Counted from the stretch's first letter, positions 17,699 to 27,114 are shown. The stretch is 64,000 bases of DNA from Pirellula sp. (GCA_013822735.1 PNKZ01000001.1:930001-994000); one strand, 5' to 3'. Program-made: numbers and translations. Notes: generated by a model from the sequence alone, not told the origin.

Positions 17699-19375
17699 CT
17701 ACTTCGCGGCGGCCGTCAATTCATTGACGCGGGCGTCGAGGTCGTCCTTGATCGACGGATCGATCTCCAGCGCGCGGGCGAAATCGGCGTCGGCCTGCGC
17801 TTGGCGCTTTTCGAGCAAGTGAATGAGCCCCCGACCTGCGTAGGCCCAAGCAAACTTGGGATCGAGTTTGATCGCCTGATCGTAGTCGGCGACGGCTTCC
17901 TTATAGCGCTTCTGCAGCTGGCGCGTGTTGCCGCGGTTGAAATACGCCAGCACGAACTTGTCGTCGAGCTTCAACGCCGCCGTGAAATCGGCCTCGGCCT
18001 CGATGAGTCGATCGAGCGACTCCTTTACGATGGCCCGATTCACCAGCGGCTCGGGATTCTGACGATCGAGCTCGTGGGCGCGGTCGTAATCTTTAAGGGC
18101 CTTCTCCCATTCCTCTTTCCCTTCATACGCAAAAGCGCGGTGGAAGTAGGCGCCGGCGAGTCGTTTGTCGAGCTCGGCGGCGGCGGTGAAATCCGCGATG
18201 GCCGCGTCCCAATCTTCTTGCTCTAACCGCACGGCGCCGCGCAATACAAGAATTTGCGCATCACGCGGGGCGAAGTGCGCGGCGCGGCTGAAATCGGCAA
18301 TCGCCTCGGTGTACTTCCGTTGCGCCTGACGCACGGCGGCGCGGCGCAGAAACAGGGCCGTGTCGTCGGGGCGTTGCTGCACGAGCTTGGTATATTCGGC
18401 CTCGGCGGCGGCAAAATCGCCGCGATCTTCATAGACGCGGGCTCGATTCTTGTAGGCGTCGAAGAGCTTGGCGTCGAGCTCGATGGCGCGATTCAGGTCG
18501 GCCAGAGCCTCGTCGAACTTTTTCTGCACGCGACGCGTGCTGCCGCGATTGTTCCAGGCCAGCACGTCTTGCGGGTTGAGCTCAATGGCGCGGTCGTACG
18601 CGGCGACGGCTTCGTCGAGCTTGCCTTGATCGGTGAGCACATTGCCGCGATCGACGTAGGCATTCGACGACTTCGGATTCAGCGCGATCGCCTTGTCGTA
18701 GTCGGCCAGCGCGCCTTCGAAGTCGCCGCGGATTTTTCTCACCCGTCCGCGCAAAAGGTACTTGAGTGCATCGTTCGGGTCGATTTCGATCGCTTTGGCA
18801 AGGTCGGCGAGTGCGAGAGCATGCTCCCCTTTCGCCAACCGCACACTACCTCGCCCTAAGTACGCGGAGGCATCTTCGGCATTGAGCGCGAGCGCTCGAT
18901 CGAAATCGGCGATGGCCCCGGCATGGTCACCTTGTTGCAGCAGATATTCGCCCCGGCCGACCAGCGCGTAGCCGTAGTCGGGGTGATACCGCACGGCGTT
19001 ATTGAGGTCGTCCATTGCGGCGTCGGACTTCCCCTGCTCCGCCAATGCCTTGCCGCGCCGCACGAGCACGTAGGAGTCGTCGGGCGCGGCTTCGAGAAAC
19101 TTCGTAAAGTCGGCGACCGCCCCGGCGAAGTCTTTCACGTCTTGGCGCGCCATGCCGCGAAAGCGATAGCCGGGCATCAGGGCCGGATCGAGCTTTAGCG
19201 CGGCGTCGAAGTGCGGTAGGGCGCCGGCTGCGTTGTCTTGGTTCAGTAGCCCGATGCCGCGGCTGAGCACGACGATCGGCTCTTCACTTTCCGCGTGAAC
19301 GATTCCGGCAAGGGCGAACAAGAGCAGCGGCGCAGCGAGGAAGCGTCTCGCGGACGAAGGTTGAAGAGCGTGCAT
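17699..19375 (-). CDS. Exported TPR-repeat protein
   Basis: A 558-residue protein with a signal peptide (residues 1-28, cleavage near IVHAES). The rest is about 14-15 consecutive 34-residue TPR units of the A..DFxxAixLdP type, such as YDRAIELNPQDVLAWNNRG. TPR arrays are protein-binding scaffolds; no catalytic domain is attached. It converges with the HD-GYP gene and lies just downstream of another secreted protein gene on the same strand. The partner is unknown. Confidence 0.88.
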   Translation of the reverse strand: MHALQPSSARRFLAAPLLLFALAGIVHAESEEPIVVLSRGIGLLNQDNAAGALPHFDAALKLDPALMPGYRFRGMARQDVKDFAGAVADFTKFLEAAPDDSYVLVRRGKALAEQGKSDAAMDDLNNAVRYHPDYGYALVGRGEYLLQQGDHAGAIADFDRALALNAEDASAYLGRGSVRLAKGEHALALADLAKAIEIDPNDALKYLLRGRVRKIRGDFEGALADYDKAIALNPKSSNAYVDRGNVLTDQGKLDEAVAAYDRAIELNPQDVLAWNNRGSTRRVQKKFDEALADLNRAIELDAKLFDAYKNRARVYEDRGDFAAAEAEYTKLVQQRPDDTALFLRRAAVRQAQRKYTEAIADFSRAAHFAPRDAQILVLRGAVRLEQEDWDAAIADFTAAAELDKRLAGAYFHRAFAYEGKEEWEKALKDYDRAHELDRQNPEPLVNRAIVKESLDRLIEAEADFTAALKLDDKFVLAYFNRGNTRQLQKRYKEAVADYDQAIKLDPKFAWAYAGRGLIHLLEKRQAQADADFARALEIDPSIKDDLDARVNELTAAAK

Positions 19376-19414
19376 CTCTCAATTCTCTCCCGCAGGTTTC
19401 CGAGGGGCGGCGTC

Positions 19415-19446
19415 AAAAAAAGCGCCCGGTCGAGGACGACCGGGCG
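19415..19446 (-). terminator. Rho-independent terminator
   Basis: Perfect 10-bp stem (19423-19432 with 19437-19446), four-base loop AGGA, and seven Ts on the minus strand (19415-19421). It ends the transcript of the gene that stops at 19479. Confidence 0.88.
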
Positions 19447-19478
19447 AAGGGAACTTTTATCGTCGGCAAGTCGCGGCG

Positions 19479-20567
19479 TTACTTCCGCATCTGCTGTTGG
19501 CGTTGCGGTTGCGCCACGCGTTGTTGCGGCGGCGCGACGCGTTGCAGCGTCTTCGTCGTTTGCGGTTGCGCGGTTTGCGTTGCTTGCGGCGCCGTGGCGG
19601 CCGGCTTCGGCTTCTGCACGAAGCGTTGACCGTAGGCCTCGAGTTTTTCGCCGCCGCGCACCACGTACAGCGTCGGATCGTCGATCACGAACGGCGTCGA
19701 CCACGAGCGACCGTCGTCGCGATTGAAGCAATCGTAAAAGAACGTCTCCAAGATGCGGCACGGCATGTTGTACGGCACGTAAGAGGCGAGGTAATCGTCC
19801 GGCCCGAGGTTATCGACGCCGGGATGGGCGTAGTAGTGCACGCGGCCGTCGGCGGTGAACGACATACCGAGCGTCCACCAGCCGGTCTGCGGCACCGGAA
19901 TCGAATGGATGTCGCGACCGCGGCCGTCGGCGCGGATGACGAGGAAGATCGAGTCCTGCCGGGTCTTAGTGGCGGCTCCGCTTTGGAACTGGATGAAGAG
20001 GCCCGGCCAGTATTCTTCGTTTTCCGGTCCGCCGCGCACGCCGGCTCGCATTGCGAACTGGCTCCCGCTGCGACGTTCCCATTGTTCGACCGGCGGCAGG
20101 TAGACGCGCGTGACGATGCTCGGTTCGTAGCTTACGGAAATCGGACCGCCGACGCGCTGACGCACGTTGGCGATGAAGTCGTCTTGTTGATCCTGATTGC
20201 TCGGCTGGCCGGGAATGCCCGACTGGAGCGTACGCAACATCAGCGCGCCGCGGCTGCCGGGCAAACCGCCGGGAGGCGTGTCGACCCGTTGCACGTAGTC
20301 GGGCTGGCCGCGCAAGGCCGCTTCAAACCAACGGCTGTTGCTCGAGATGCCGCCGGGATTACGCGTGCGCTTGTCGATGTTGTTGCTGCTCTTCGGCCAG
20401 TTGGGATAGTACTCCCACGTGGGATCTTCAAAGTCGTCGCCGACGGTCGTGATCGCTTTGCCGTAGCCCGGCACGAGCGGACCGGCCGCCGAGGCGTCGG
20501 GCGCGAGATTCGAAAGGGCGGCCGAAAGCAGACCGCCGAACAACAAGCGAAGGCTTCGCGAACGCAT
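19479..20567 (-). CDS. Secreted protein of unknown function
   Basis: An exported protein of 362 residues. The N-terminus (MRSRSLRLLFGGLLSAALSN) is a signal peptide ending near DASAAG. The central part has blocks such as FEDPTWEYYPNWPKSSNNID and a jelly-roll-like distribution of aromatic residues, and the last 50 residues are Gln/Thr/Ala-rich. I know of similar predicted secreted proteins in planctomycetes but no assigned function. ATG 20567 was chosen over an upstream TTG because GGGGAAAG precedes it. It has its own terminator. Confidence 0.7.
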   Translation of the reverse strand: MRSRSLRLLFGGLLSAALSNLAPDASAAGPLVPGYGKAITTVGDDFEDPTWEYYPNWPKSSNNIDKRTRNPGGISSNSRWFEAALRGQPDYVQRVDTPPGGLPGSRGALMLRTLQSGIPGQPSNQDQQDDFIANVRQRVGGPISVSYEPSIVTRVYLPPVEQWERRSGSQFAMRAGVRGGPENEEYWPGLFIQFQSGAATKTRQDSIFLVIRADGRGRDIHSIPVPQTGWWTLGMSFTADGRVHYYAHPGVDNLGPDDYLASYVPYNMPCRILETFFYDCFNRDDGRSWSTPFVIDDPTLYVVRGGEKLEAYGQRFVQKPKPAATAPQATQTAQPQTTKTLQRVAPPQQRVAQPQRQQQMRK

Positions 20568-20810
20568 AGGGCTTTCCCCACTCGACAAGATCGATATGTG
20601 TATTTCACGGCTCGACGCGGCTCCGCCGCCGACCGCGCCGGCAAACTTTTCCGAAGGATCGGATTATTCCACCTATCGGAAGTTTCCGGAGCGGCGCACA
20701 CTCATAATTGGCGAGCGTGACGAAACCGCGCACCGCTTACGATTGCCGGCATTCGATTGCCGGCGTGCCGCCTGCACGGAAGGGCCTACGATAATTGCCC
20801 CCGGCGCGCA

Positions 20811-20842
20811 AAAAAAGGGGGCGGCCGAAGCCGTCCCCTTTT
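20811..20842 (-). terminator. Rho-independent terminator of the pilin-like gene
   Basis: GC-rich hairpin (about 20817-20838, loop CGAA at 20826-20829) followed on the minus strand by a run of Ts (20810-20816). It lies about 30 bases after the stop at 20870. Confidence 0.8.
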
Positions 20843-20869
20843 GCGAGCGACAAATGAAACTTTTCTGGC

Positions 20870-21700
20870 TTACCCCTGACGTCCGCCGTCCGGGAGCGAT
20901 TCGTTGAACTGTTGTTGCGAGTAGTCCGGCGTCCGGCCGTAGCTATCGCTTACGCCGACCAGCGAGGCGCGTTCGCCGCTGGCATAGAGCTTGAAGTAGA
21001 CGATGTAGCGGCCGTAGTACCTGCCGTCGCAGCCGGGATAGATCGGCGAATTGGTCAGCGTCTTGCTCACGGCCGTATTGCGCGGACCGACGCCAAACGC
21101 CACGACGCGCTCGCCGGTCTTCAGCCCCTGCGGTACGAGCTTGCCCAACATGTAGGTGCCGGTGACTTCAGCCACGTCGATCGACGAGGGCGCGGTGTTT
21201 CCGGTGCCGTTGGCGTCGGCCACGAGAGGCCGAAATGTGGCGCCGGAATTGTTCGCGTTGGTCGCCGCAGAGTCGTGGTCGTAAAGCCAATCGAAGCCGC
21301 TGCGCGTGAGGGATCGGGCGTACGTCGCGTCGGAAACGGTAAGCGTCGCCTTGGTTAGCTGCGCCTGCAGTCGCGTGCCGTCGGCCCCGGAATACGGCAG
21401 GCCGCGCGATTGCGTGTCGCCGTTCGACGTGTCCGACGCGTACACGGCGCCCGAGGTGTCGAGGAGTGAATCGAGCCCTTGCGGGTAGCGCTTCTGCAGC
21501 GTGAAAAAGAGTTGCACGTTGCTTGCGATGTCGGCTTGAGTCTTGGCCGTGGCCGCCATGTCGGACGAGCGGCCGATCATGCCGATCTGCGGGATGACGA
21601 ACCCGGCGATCGTGGCGATGATGACAATCACCACGACAAGTTCGATGAGCGTGAAACCACGACGATGACGAGTCAAGCGTGCGAACAGACCAGCGTTCAT
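20870..21700 (-). CDS. Type IV pilin-like protein with N-terminal methylation signal
   Basis: A 276-residue protein whose N-terminus MNAGLFARLTRHRRG precedes the prepilin motif FTLIELVVVIVIIATIAGF (cleavage after Gly, Glu at +5). The remaining part resembles GspG-like pseudopilins in having one N-terminal helix and a globular domain with two Cys-poor beta segments. Planctomycetes carry many such proteins, whose assembly systems are mostly uncharacterised. ATG 21700 follows GGAAG. No secretion-system genes are adjacent, so the apparatus must be encoded elsewhere. Confidence 0.82.
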   Translation of the reverse strand: MNAGLFARLTRHRRGFTLIELVVVIVIIATIAGFVIPQIGMIGRSSDMAATAKTQADIASNVQLFFTLQKRYPQGLDSLLDTSGAVYASDTSNGDTQSRGLPYSGADGTRLQAQLTKATLTVSDATYARSLTRSGFDWLYDHDSAATNANNSGATFRPLVADANGTGNTAPSSIDVAEVTGTYMLGKLVPQGLKTGERVVAFGVGPRNTAVSKTLTNSPIYPGCDGRYYGRYIVYFKLYASGERASLVGVSDSYGRTPDYSQQQFNESLPDGGRQG

Positions 21701-21966
21701 GGGGGAGCTTCCTGTGACGGGAATTTGCGACCGGCGGGCCCGGAAACCTTGCCTGTTTGCAAGGATCATGCCGCCAAGCCCATACCCGTGTTGGTCGCGC
21801 CTTGATCATCGCCGGAAGACGATACTGTAGATACCGTTATGAATATTGCGGTTTATTCAGATGGTCGCCTCGGGTAGCTGATGACGCCGTATGTCCATCG
21901 ATGGTGCGGCGATTTTTTCGCCGCCGACGGCGATTGGTTCGCCGCGATCGTTTTCGTCTTTGGGCA
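21701..21966. other. Intergenic region with small hairpins
   Basis: No gene seen. It contains GCGGCGA...TCGCCGC hairpins near 21907-21945, which could end transcription of the sialidase-like gene on the minus strand, and presumably the promoter of the pilin-like gene. Confidence 0.5.
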
Positions 21967-23256
21967 TTACGAAGCCAAGACCCGAGCCAAGGTCGTGTTC
22001 CCACGAAAGGCTTTGGGGTCGTAATCGCCAACGGTGACCCATGCTTCCCTTGGACCCGCAACACAACAGTGGAAGTTGCCCAAGTGCGGCACACGGTCCC
22101 CTGCCCCGACACCGTCTCCCTCCAGCGGTACGACGATCCGTTCCGTGTTTCGTACCAACCGGAGCGTACGCCGATCGACGAGTGCGATGAAGAGCGGCGC
22201 CCGCCAACGCATCACGCTCAGATTGGTCGGGTCTTTACGCACGTAGACGAGGTACAACTCGCCGTCGAGCGTGAGCCAACGCTGTTGCGTGGTCGAAGTG
22301 ACGAGCGGTTCGCCGTCGTCGAAGGCCCAAGCGATTTGCGGCGTCCAAGTGCTTCCTTCATCGTCGCTGGTGCTTACGTAGCCGCGCTCGTCTTCGGCGC
22401 GAATCGTGAGGTAGTGCCGGCCGTCGAGCTGCGCGAGCGACGGCTCGAGCAGGCCGCGTCCTTTCGTGTTGGTGAGTTCGTTGCTCGTGGAGCGAACGCG
22501 AAGTTCACGGCCGTCGAACGCGCAACGCACGACCACGACGCTCCGTGCGGCGGATGTCGCTCCGACGGAAAGAGGGACCAAGATGTCGCCGCCGGTGAGC
22601 GTCGTGCGTTGGGCGCAGTTGCAGGTATAGATGAACGCGCCGCGCGGATCGTTCCACTCCAGTCGCTGGAGCGGCCCCCACGTGCCGTCGGCGGCGCGCA
22701 CTAAATACACCGCATGTCGCGGCGGCTGATCGCGGAAGAAATGGCCGTCGCGATAGAAGACGTCGTGCCCCATGGCGAGCACGGTGCCGGTCTGCCGATG
22801 AAACTCCGGCACCATGTCGCAAACGGTCACTTCCGTTCCGGCGGAGTCGCCCAGCGGCGTACGACCGAGCCCGGGCACCGGCGTGGGCACGTTCCACGTC
22901 TGGCCGGAATCGGTCGACTCGGTGACGTGCGTCGGCCCGAAGTAATCGCTGCCGGTGATTTCACAAAGCAACATCAGTGCCGTAGGAGTCGTCCGCTCCG
23001 CGTTTGCCGGGGGCGGAATGAGGCAACAGCGCGTACTAAACCAAGTCGTGCCGAGCGGCTTCCCGGCGGCATCGAGCGTACCGCGAAAAATGGTGCTCCG
23101 CTTGATGGCCCGAATCCGATCGCGCGGCGCGGCAAGGGGCGACGAACCGCACTCGCCAAGTGTTCCGGTGACCGTTGCCGGCAAACAAGTCGTGGCGACG
23201 AGGCCGACCAAAGCTTCGCGCCGCGATATCACCGACAAACGCCCCTGACGACTCAT
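21967..23256 (-). CDS. Sialidase/neuraminidase-like six-bladed propeller, Tat-exported
   Basis: A 429-residue protein beginning MSRQGRLSVISRREALVGL, a Tat-type signal. BNR/Asp-box-like motifs recur (STDSGQTWN and STSDDEGSTWTP), the hallmark of sialidase-fold propellers. Arg residues that could form the sialidase triad cannot be placed with certainty, so hydrolase activity on sialic acid is not assured. The DUF4139 gene lies upstream on the same strand across 54 bases. Confidence 0.75.
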   Translation of the reverse strand: MSRQGRLSVISRREALVGLVATTCLPATVTGTLGECGSSPLAAPRDRIRAIKRSTIFRGTLDAAGKPLGTTWFSTRCCLIPPPANAERTTPTALMLLCEITGSDYFGPTHVTESTDSGQTWNVPTPVPGLGRTPLGDSAGTEVTVCDMVPEFHRQTGTVLAMGHDVFYRDGHFFRDQPPRHAVYLVRAADGTWGPLQRLEWNDPRGAFIYTCNCAQRTTLTGGDILVPLSVGATSAARSVVVVRCAFDGRELRVRSTSNELTNTKGRGLLEPSLAQLDGRHYLTIRAEDERGYVSTSDDEGSTWTPQIAWAFDDGEPLVTSTTQQRWLTLDGELYLVYVRKDPTNLSVMRWRAPLFIALVDRRTLRLVRNTERIVVPLEGDGVGAGDRVPHLGNFHCCVAGPREAWVTVGDYDPKAFRGNTTLARVLAS

Positions 23257-23310
23257 GGCGGAATTCCGTACTTGAAATTAGTTTCGTCTCGCGCCGCAGG
23301 TTAGACTCGG

Positions 23311-25407
23311 TTAGGAAGTAGTCGTTGATTCGCTCTCCCAATCTGCGGAAAGCGCTTGTAGTTCCGCGCGCAGTCGATTGCGAATCGTGCGTTCCTCCTC
23401 GCGAAGCCGCGGCACGAGTTGTTCGTCGATTTCCAAGATGCGATTTTCCGCCTTCCCAAGATCGACGCGCCATTGTGCGGTTTGCGCATCCTGACCGCCG
23501 GCAGCGATGTTCTTTCGGAGTCGCTCCTGACGTTCGGCCAGCCGCGCGGTTTCACTGACGGCATCGCTGATCTCCTGCTTCTTCGTGTCGAGTTCGGCTT
23601 GAATCTCCAAGCAGCGCACGAGGCCCGGATGTTGAGACAGGGGGCCGTTGGAAGCGATGAGAGTTTCTTGCAAATAGGCCGTTTTCAATTCCTCCTTGGC
23701 CCCCTCGCCGACAATAAAGCGCACGACGCTGGTTTCTACGCGAGACTCATAAACCACCAATTCCAGCGTTTCATGAGGCGCCAAAGTAATGAGATAACGG
23801 ACTCCGGCCTTAAGCTTCTCGCTAGGCTCGAGTGGTTCGTCATCACTGTTTCGACGTTTGACGATCGCACGTCGTTTCGGCGAAGTCAGCCCTTCTTCGT
23901 GATCGACTAAAAGCTCGAAGGTCTCGTCTTTCAGGCTTTCCACTCGGTAGGAATAAGTCTTCTCGTTCATCCTGCGGATACTGCAGGCTCCTTGTGAGAG
24001 TTGCAAGCCGATCACCGTGTCGCGTCCGGAAACATATTTGCGGCGGATCTTGACGCCCGACTCCAAGGCGTGTGCGAGTAGAGTTTTTTCACCGATTACC
24101 GAGGCCGGCAGCACGCAACTTCCGGCATAGGTTCCCGTTTCGAAGACCGTGCAGACGCCACGTCCGAGTGGATGCCCGGTCTCATTCTTGAATTGCACCG
24201 TTCGAAACGAACGCTCGGCATGATTGCTTTCGTTGTAATGCAGAATCGAGCGCGTTTCGGCGAGCGCCGTTTGAAACACGGGAACTATCGCCGAGCGATT
24301 AGCACCGATGGTGACCGGCTCGTCGGCTTCGAAGATGCAAAAGTCGCCGATTTCACGGCTGGTTGCTTTGGGCAAGTCGGCCCTTTGTTCCACCATGAGA
24401 TCCATGCTCGCATAGTCGCGACTAACCTTGGCTTGAGACTGCTTGCTTTCCAATCCGCGAGACTTGCTCATTTTGAGCGCACCGGCTGGTGCACCTGCGG
24501 CGGGCCCCGCGATTGATTGCATTAGGATGCGTTCGCCTTCTTCGATTTCAACCGCGCTCAAAGCATCACTACGCACGACGTTGACGCGCTGTCGCAACGG
24601 CGTTTTCGATTCAGCCAAGTCTGTGGAAAACGTGATCGGTTCGCCGGTAACTACCGCCAAGCGAAAATCGTTCCAGTCTTCATCGGTGTTGTTATCGACG
24701 ACCGCAAACCCGTGTAGCTCATACCGGCCGTCGGTCTGCGCGATAAGGCGATAGGAAATCTTCCAGGCCGCGGCGGGGAGCGTGTATTGCAGCACCGCTT
24801 CGGTTTCCGTTTCCGCGGTCGTGAGCGTAAGTTCGACGAACGTGCTGTGCGGCTTGATCTTTTGGAAATTGCGCTTGAGCGCCTTGTCAATTTCGTCGCG
24901 CACTCCGGCGTCGGCAAAGCGTAAAGCGGTGATGTCTCGCAAGGCAACGCGCACGAAGCCCGACGGGCCGAGCACGACCAGCGACTTAAGGTAGGTTCTT
25001 TCCGCCGGTTTCCCTTCCGGTTCGCCGTGCAGTCCGACGACGACGCCTTCGACCACTCCCGCCGCCGTATCCACCGAGGCATGAGCGCCGGAAAGTTGGT
25101 CGGCCAAGCCTTCCAACACGTTCTTCGTGTCGAGTGTCAAATTACCGTCGCTTTGATTGACCGGTCGATAACTGGGGGGCGACGACAATCGAACCGTTCC
25201 GAATACATTCAGCGACGCCAGGACATCCCCCACGTGATCTTGACGGACGGGAATGGAGATTCGTGTGGGCGCATCGCCGCGAACTACATAGCTGCGTTGC
25301 ACATCGGCGATGCCGTTCGAGAAAATAACGATGCGATTGTGGGGCATGTTCTGCTTCAGTAGCGCGTTGAGAAGGAAAGTATCTTCGTACGAAGAGATTC
25401 GCGACAT
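23311..25407 (-). CDS. DUF4139-domain protein
   Basis: A 698-residue protein without a signal peptide. The middle (about 180-560) matches the DUF4139 pattern, with LTLTTAETETEAVLQYTLPAAAWKISYRL and DNNTDEDWNDFRLAVVTG, known from proteins of unknown role in bacteria and eukaryotes. The last 120 residues are a predicted coiled coil (AELDTKKQEISDAVSETARLAERQE). Base composition is less GC-rich than the neighbours. It lies downstream of a palindrome-rich gap. Confidence 0.78.
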   Translation of the reverse strand: MSRISSYEDTFLLNALLKQNMPHNRIVIFSNGIADVQRSYVVRGDAPTRISIPVRQDHVGDVLASLNVFGTVRLSSPPSYRPVNQSDGNLTLDTKNVLEGLADQLSGAHASVDTAAGVVEGVVVGLHGEPEGKPAERTYLKSLVVLGPSGFVRVALRDITALRFADAGVRDEIDKALKRNFQKIKPHSTFVELTLTTAETETEAVLQYTLPAAAWKISYRLIAQTDGRYELHGFAVVDNNTDEDWNDFRLAVVTGEPITFSTDLAESKTPLRQRVNVVRSDALSAVEIEEGERILMQSIAGPAAGAPAGALKMSKSRGLESKQSQAKVSRDYASMDLMVEQRADLPKATSREIGDFCIFEADEPVTIGANRSAIVPVFQTALAETRSILHYNESNHAERSFRTVQFKNETGHPLGRGVCTVFETGTYAGSCVLPASVIGEKTLLAHALESGVKIRRKYVSGRDTVIGLQLSQGACSIRRMNEKTYSYRVESLKDETFELLVDHEEGLTSPKRRAIVKRRNSDDEPLEPSEKLKAGVRYLITLAPHETLELVVYESRVETSVVRFIVGEGAKEELKTAYLQETLIASNGPLSQHPGLVRCLEIQAELDTKKQEISDAVSETARLAERQERLRKNIAAGGQDAQTAQWRVDLGKAENRILEIDEQLVPRLREEERTIRNRLRAELQALSADWESESTTTS

Positions 25408-25461
25408 TCGTTAGGTTCGCGTCTTCGCGAGCGTCGCAGACGAAAGGTCGATCGTCAATGA

Positions 25462-25483
25462 AACTTTTGGCCGGCCAAAAGTT
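25462..25483. repeat. Perfect 22-bp palindrome
   Basis: AACTTTTGGCC followed by its exact complement. The right part overlaps a GGCCGGCCAAAA...GCCTGG box (25469-25489) that also occurs, slightly altered, at 9346-9370. Confidence 0.85.
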
Positions 25484-25537
25484 GCCTGGAGAACGGCGGA
25501 TGATTTCGCTACGTTGCCGGATGATCTTTGGCAATTC

Positions 25538-25563
25538 ATTGTAGGCCGCCACTACGTGGCGGC
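25538..25563 (+). repeat. ATTGTAGG-flanked hairpin, copy 1
   Basis: ATTGTAGG (25538-25545) followed by the perfect stem GCCGCCAC/GTGGCGGC with loop TAC (25545-25563). A second copy of the flank with a different stem is at 56489-56517. Confidence 0.78.
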
Positions 25564-25672
25564 AGAGGGCGTTGCGCCGTCGTGGGTGATGGCTATCGCC
25601 ATCCGCTGAGAACGCGTAATTCGGCCGCGGAGCGGCGGACTCCTTTGTCGTAAGTTGCTGGTCGTTTTCCTC

Positions 25673-25831
25673 ACTTACGTCGACGGTCATTTTTGCCCTG
25701 CGCAGATAACTCGAGTTATCTGCGCACAACCCCGAAACCCACAAGGGGGGGCGCAGATAACTGAAGTTATGTGCGCAGGCACGTTTTGGAAGTCGACGTA
25801 AGTCTCGCAAGCGTTTGGCGACTTACGTCGA
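25673..25831 (+). repeat. GCGCA double-palindrome element, copy B, with ACTTACGTCGA boxes
   Basis: Core 25699-25777: a perfect 28-bp palindrome (25699-25726, half TGCGCAGATAACTC), a spacer with CACAAGGGGGGG, then a second near-palindrome (25751-25777) repeating GCGCAGATAACT. ACTTACGTCGA boxes lie at 25673-25683, 25821-25831 and, inverted, at 25793-25803. The architecture matches copy A at 9616-9696. Confidence 0.82.
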
Positions 25832-25916
25832 GTTGTCGTCACGCGAAACCAAACGCGTCAGATTGCGGCATCGATTCCGCGTGGGCCTCGCGGTGTTCGA
25901 CCCACCCAACTTTCTG

Positions 25917-27047
25917 TTACGCAAAACAAACCGCGTAGACCGGCGGCAGGCGGGCCGGCAAGGCGTGCCAATGTTCGCCGCCGTCGGCCGTGGTCCAGAC
26001 GCCGCCGGTCGTCGAGCCGAACACCAGGCGTTCGCCGGTTTCGTCAACGGCCAGCGCGTGCCGAAACACGATATCGTACGCGTGGTCTTGTGGGAGCCCG
26101 TTGGCGAGCGTTTCAAACGTTCGGCCGCCGTCGCTGGTGCGGGTCACGACGAGCTTGGCGTCGACCGGAACGCGGCGTTCGTCTTTCACGCCCGGCACGA
26201 ACCACGCCGTTTTGGGATCGTGCGGATGTACGGCGACTGCGAAGCCGAAGTTGGCCGGAGCGACGTCGGTGCTCTCTTCCCACAAAGCGCAATCGTTCGA
26301 CGTGTGGAAGATGCCGTTGTGGTGCTGAATCCAATAGTGGTCGGGGGACGACGGGCACTGCACCATGCGATGCGGGTCTTGGGCATCGAGATCGTAGGCC
26401 AGATCGGGCGGCATGTACGCGGCCCGCATTCCTTGCGAGACGTTGGTCCAGGTGTCGCCGCCGTCCCGCGACGTCCAGGCTCCGCCGCAAGAGATGGCGA
26501 CGCTCACATGACGCGCGTCGCGCGGGTCGACGCAAATCGAATGGATTCCGGCTTCGTCTTTACCGCCGCCGAACCACTTGGCGCGTTCGGGTCGGTCCCA
26601 GAGTGAGCGAATGAGTCGCCATGACGCGCCGCGGTCGTCGCTGCGGAATAAGCCGCCGGGAATCGTGCCTGCCCACAAAACGCCCGACTCATCGGGGCCG
26701 CCGGGTTCGAGCGACCAGATCTCCATTAATGTCGCAGGGCGTTCCTTGCTGCGAACGTCGGTCGGCGCCGCGAATCCGTTGGCATAGAGCGTGCAGCCTT
26801 CGGGAAACTCCGGCACGGCGAGCTCCGTCCAAGTGGCGCCTTCGTCATCGCTGCGGCGGAGCTTGGTGCCGAAATGCCCGAGGTTGAGCACCGCGTAGAG
26901 AGCGCCGTCGCGCGGGTCGCGCAGCGCGAGATTGAGCGGGTCGCCGAGAAAGTCGACCTTCGCAATGTGCCACGGCAACGCAGGGTCGCTGGTCGGTGCG
27001 AGTGTGAACAATCCCTTACGGGTGGAAACGAGAATCTTGGAAGACAT
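25917..27047 (-). CDS. BNR/WD40-type glycosyl-hydrolase-like propeller protein
   Basis: A 376-residue cytosolic protein (no signal peptide; starts MSSKILVSTRKGLFTL) made of repeated Asp-box motifs: SDDEGATWTEL, SDDRGASWRLI, SRDGGDTWTNV, TSDGGRTFETL and TADGGEHWHAL. This resembles the VPS10/sialidase-like 'exo-alpha-sialidase' group that bacteria often encode next to a MoaD/ThiS-like protein, as here. No enzymatic activity can be assigned. It is the last gene of the run starting at 28668. Confidence 0.82.
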   Translation of the reverse strand: MSSKILVSTRKGLFTLAPTSDPALPWHIAKVDFLGDPLNLALRDPRDGALYAVLNLGHFGTKLRRSDDEGATWTELAVPEFPEGCTLYANGFAAPTDVRSKERPATLMEIWSLEPGGPDESGVLWAGTIPGGLFRSDDRGASWRLIRSLWDRPERAKWFGGGKDEAGIHSICVDPRDARHVSVAISCGGAWTSRDGGDTWTNVSQGMRAAYMPPDLAYDLDAQDPHRMVQCPSSPDHYWIQHHNGIFHTSNDCALWEESTDVAPANFGFAVAVHPHDPKTAWFVPGVKDERRVPVDAKLVVTRTSDGGRTFETLANGLPQDHAYDIVFRHALAVDETGERLVFGSTTGGVWTTADGGEHWHALPARLPPVYAVCFA

Positions 27048-27114
27048 GTTTGCTTTTGCTTCTCAACATTTGGCCTGGAGCTTGCCTCCGGGAGATTTTA
27101 CATCGCTGGAAATG

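Larger units (their letters stand above)
25408..25916. other. Gene-free palindrome-rich region
   Basis: About 510 bases with no convincing gene. In order it holds a perfect 22-bp palindrome (25462-25483), an ATTGTAGG-flanked hairpin (25538-25563), a GATGGC/GCCATC hairpin near 25590, a GCCGC-GGA-GCGGC hairpin (25624-25636), three ACTTACGTCGA boxes and a GCGCA double palindrome. Several match elements at 9.3-9.7 kb in the same order. Confidence 0.78.

Noticed and set aside
25142-25810. 222-codon minus-strand open reading frame through the palindrome-rich gap
   Set aside because: It crosses the start of the DUF4139 gene and several palindromes; the peptide reflects the repeats and has no domain.
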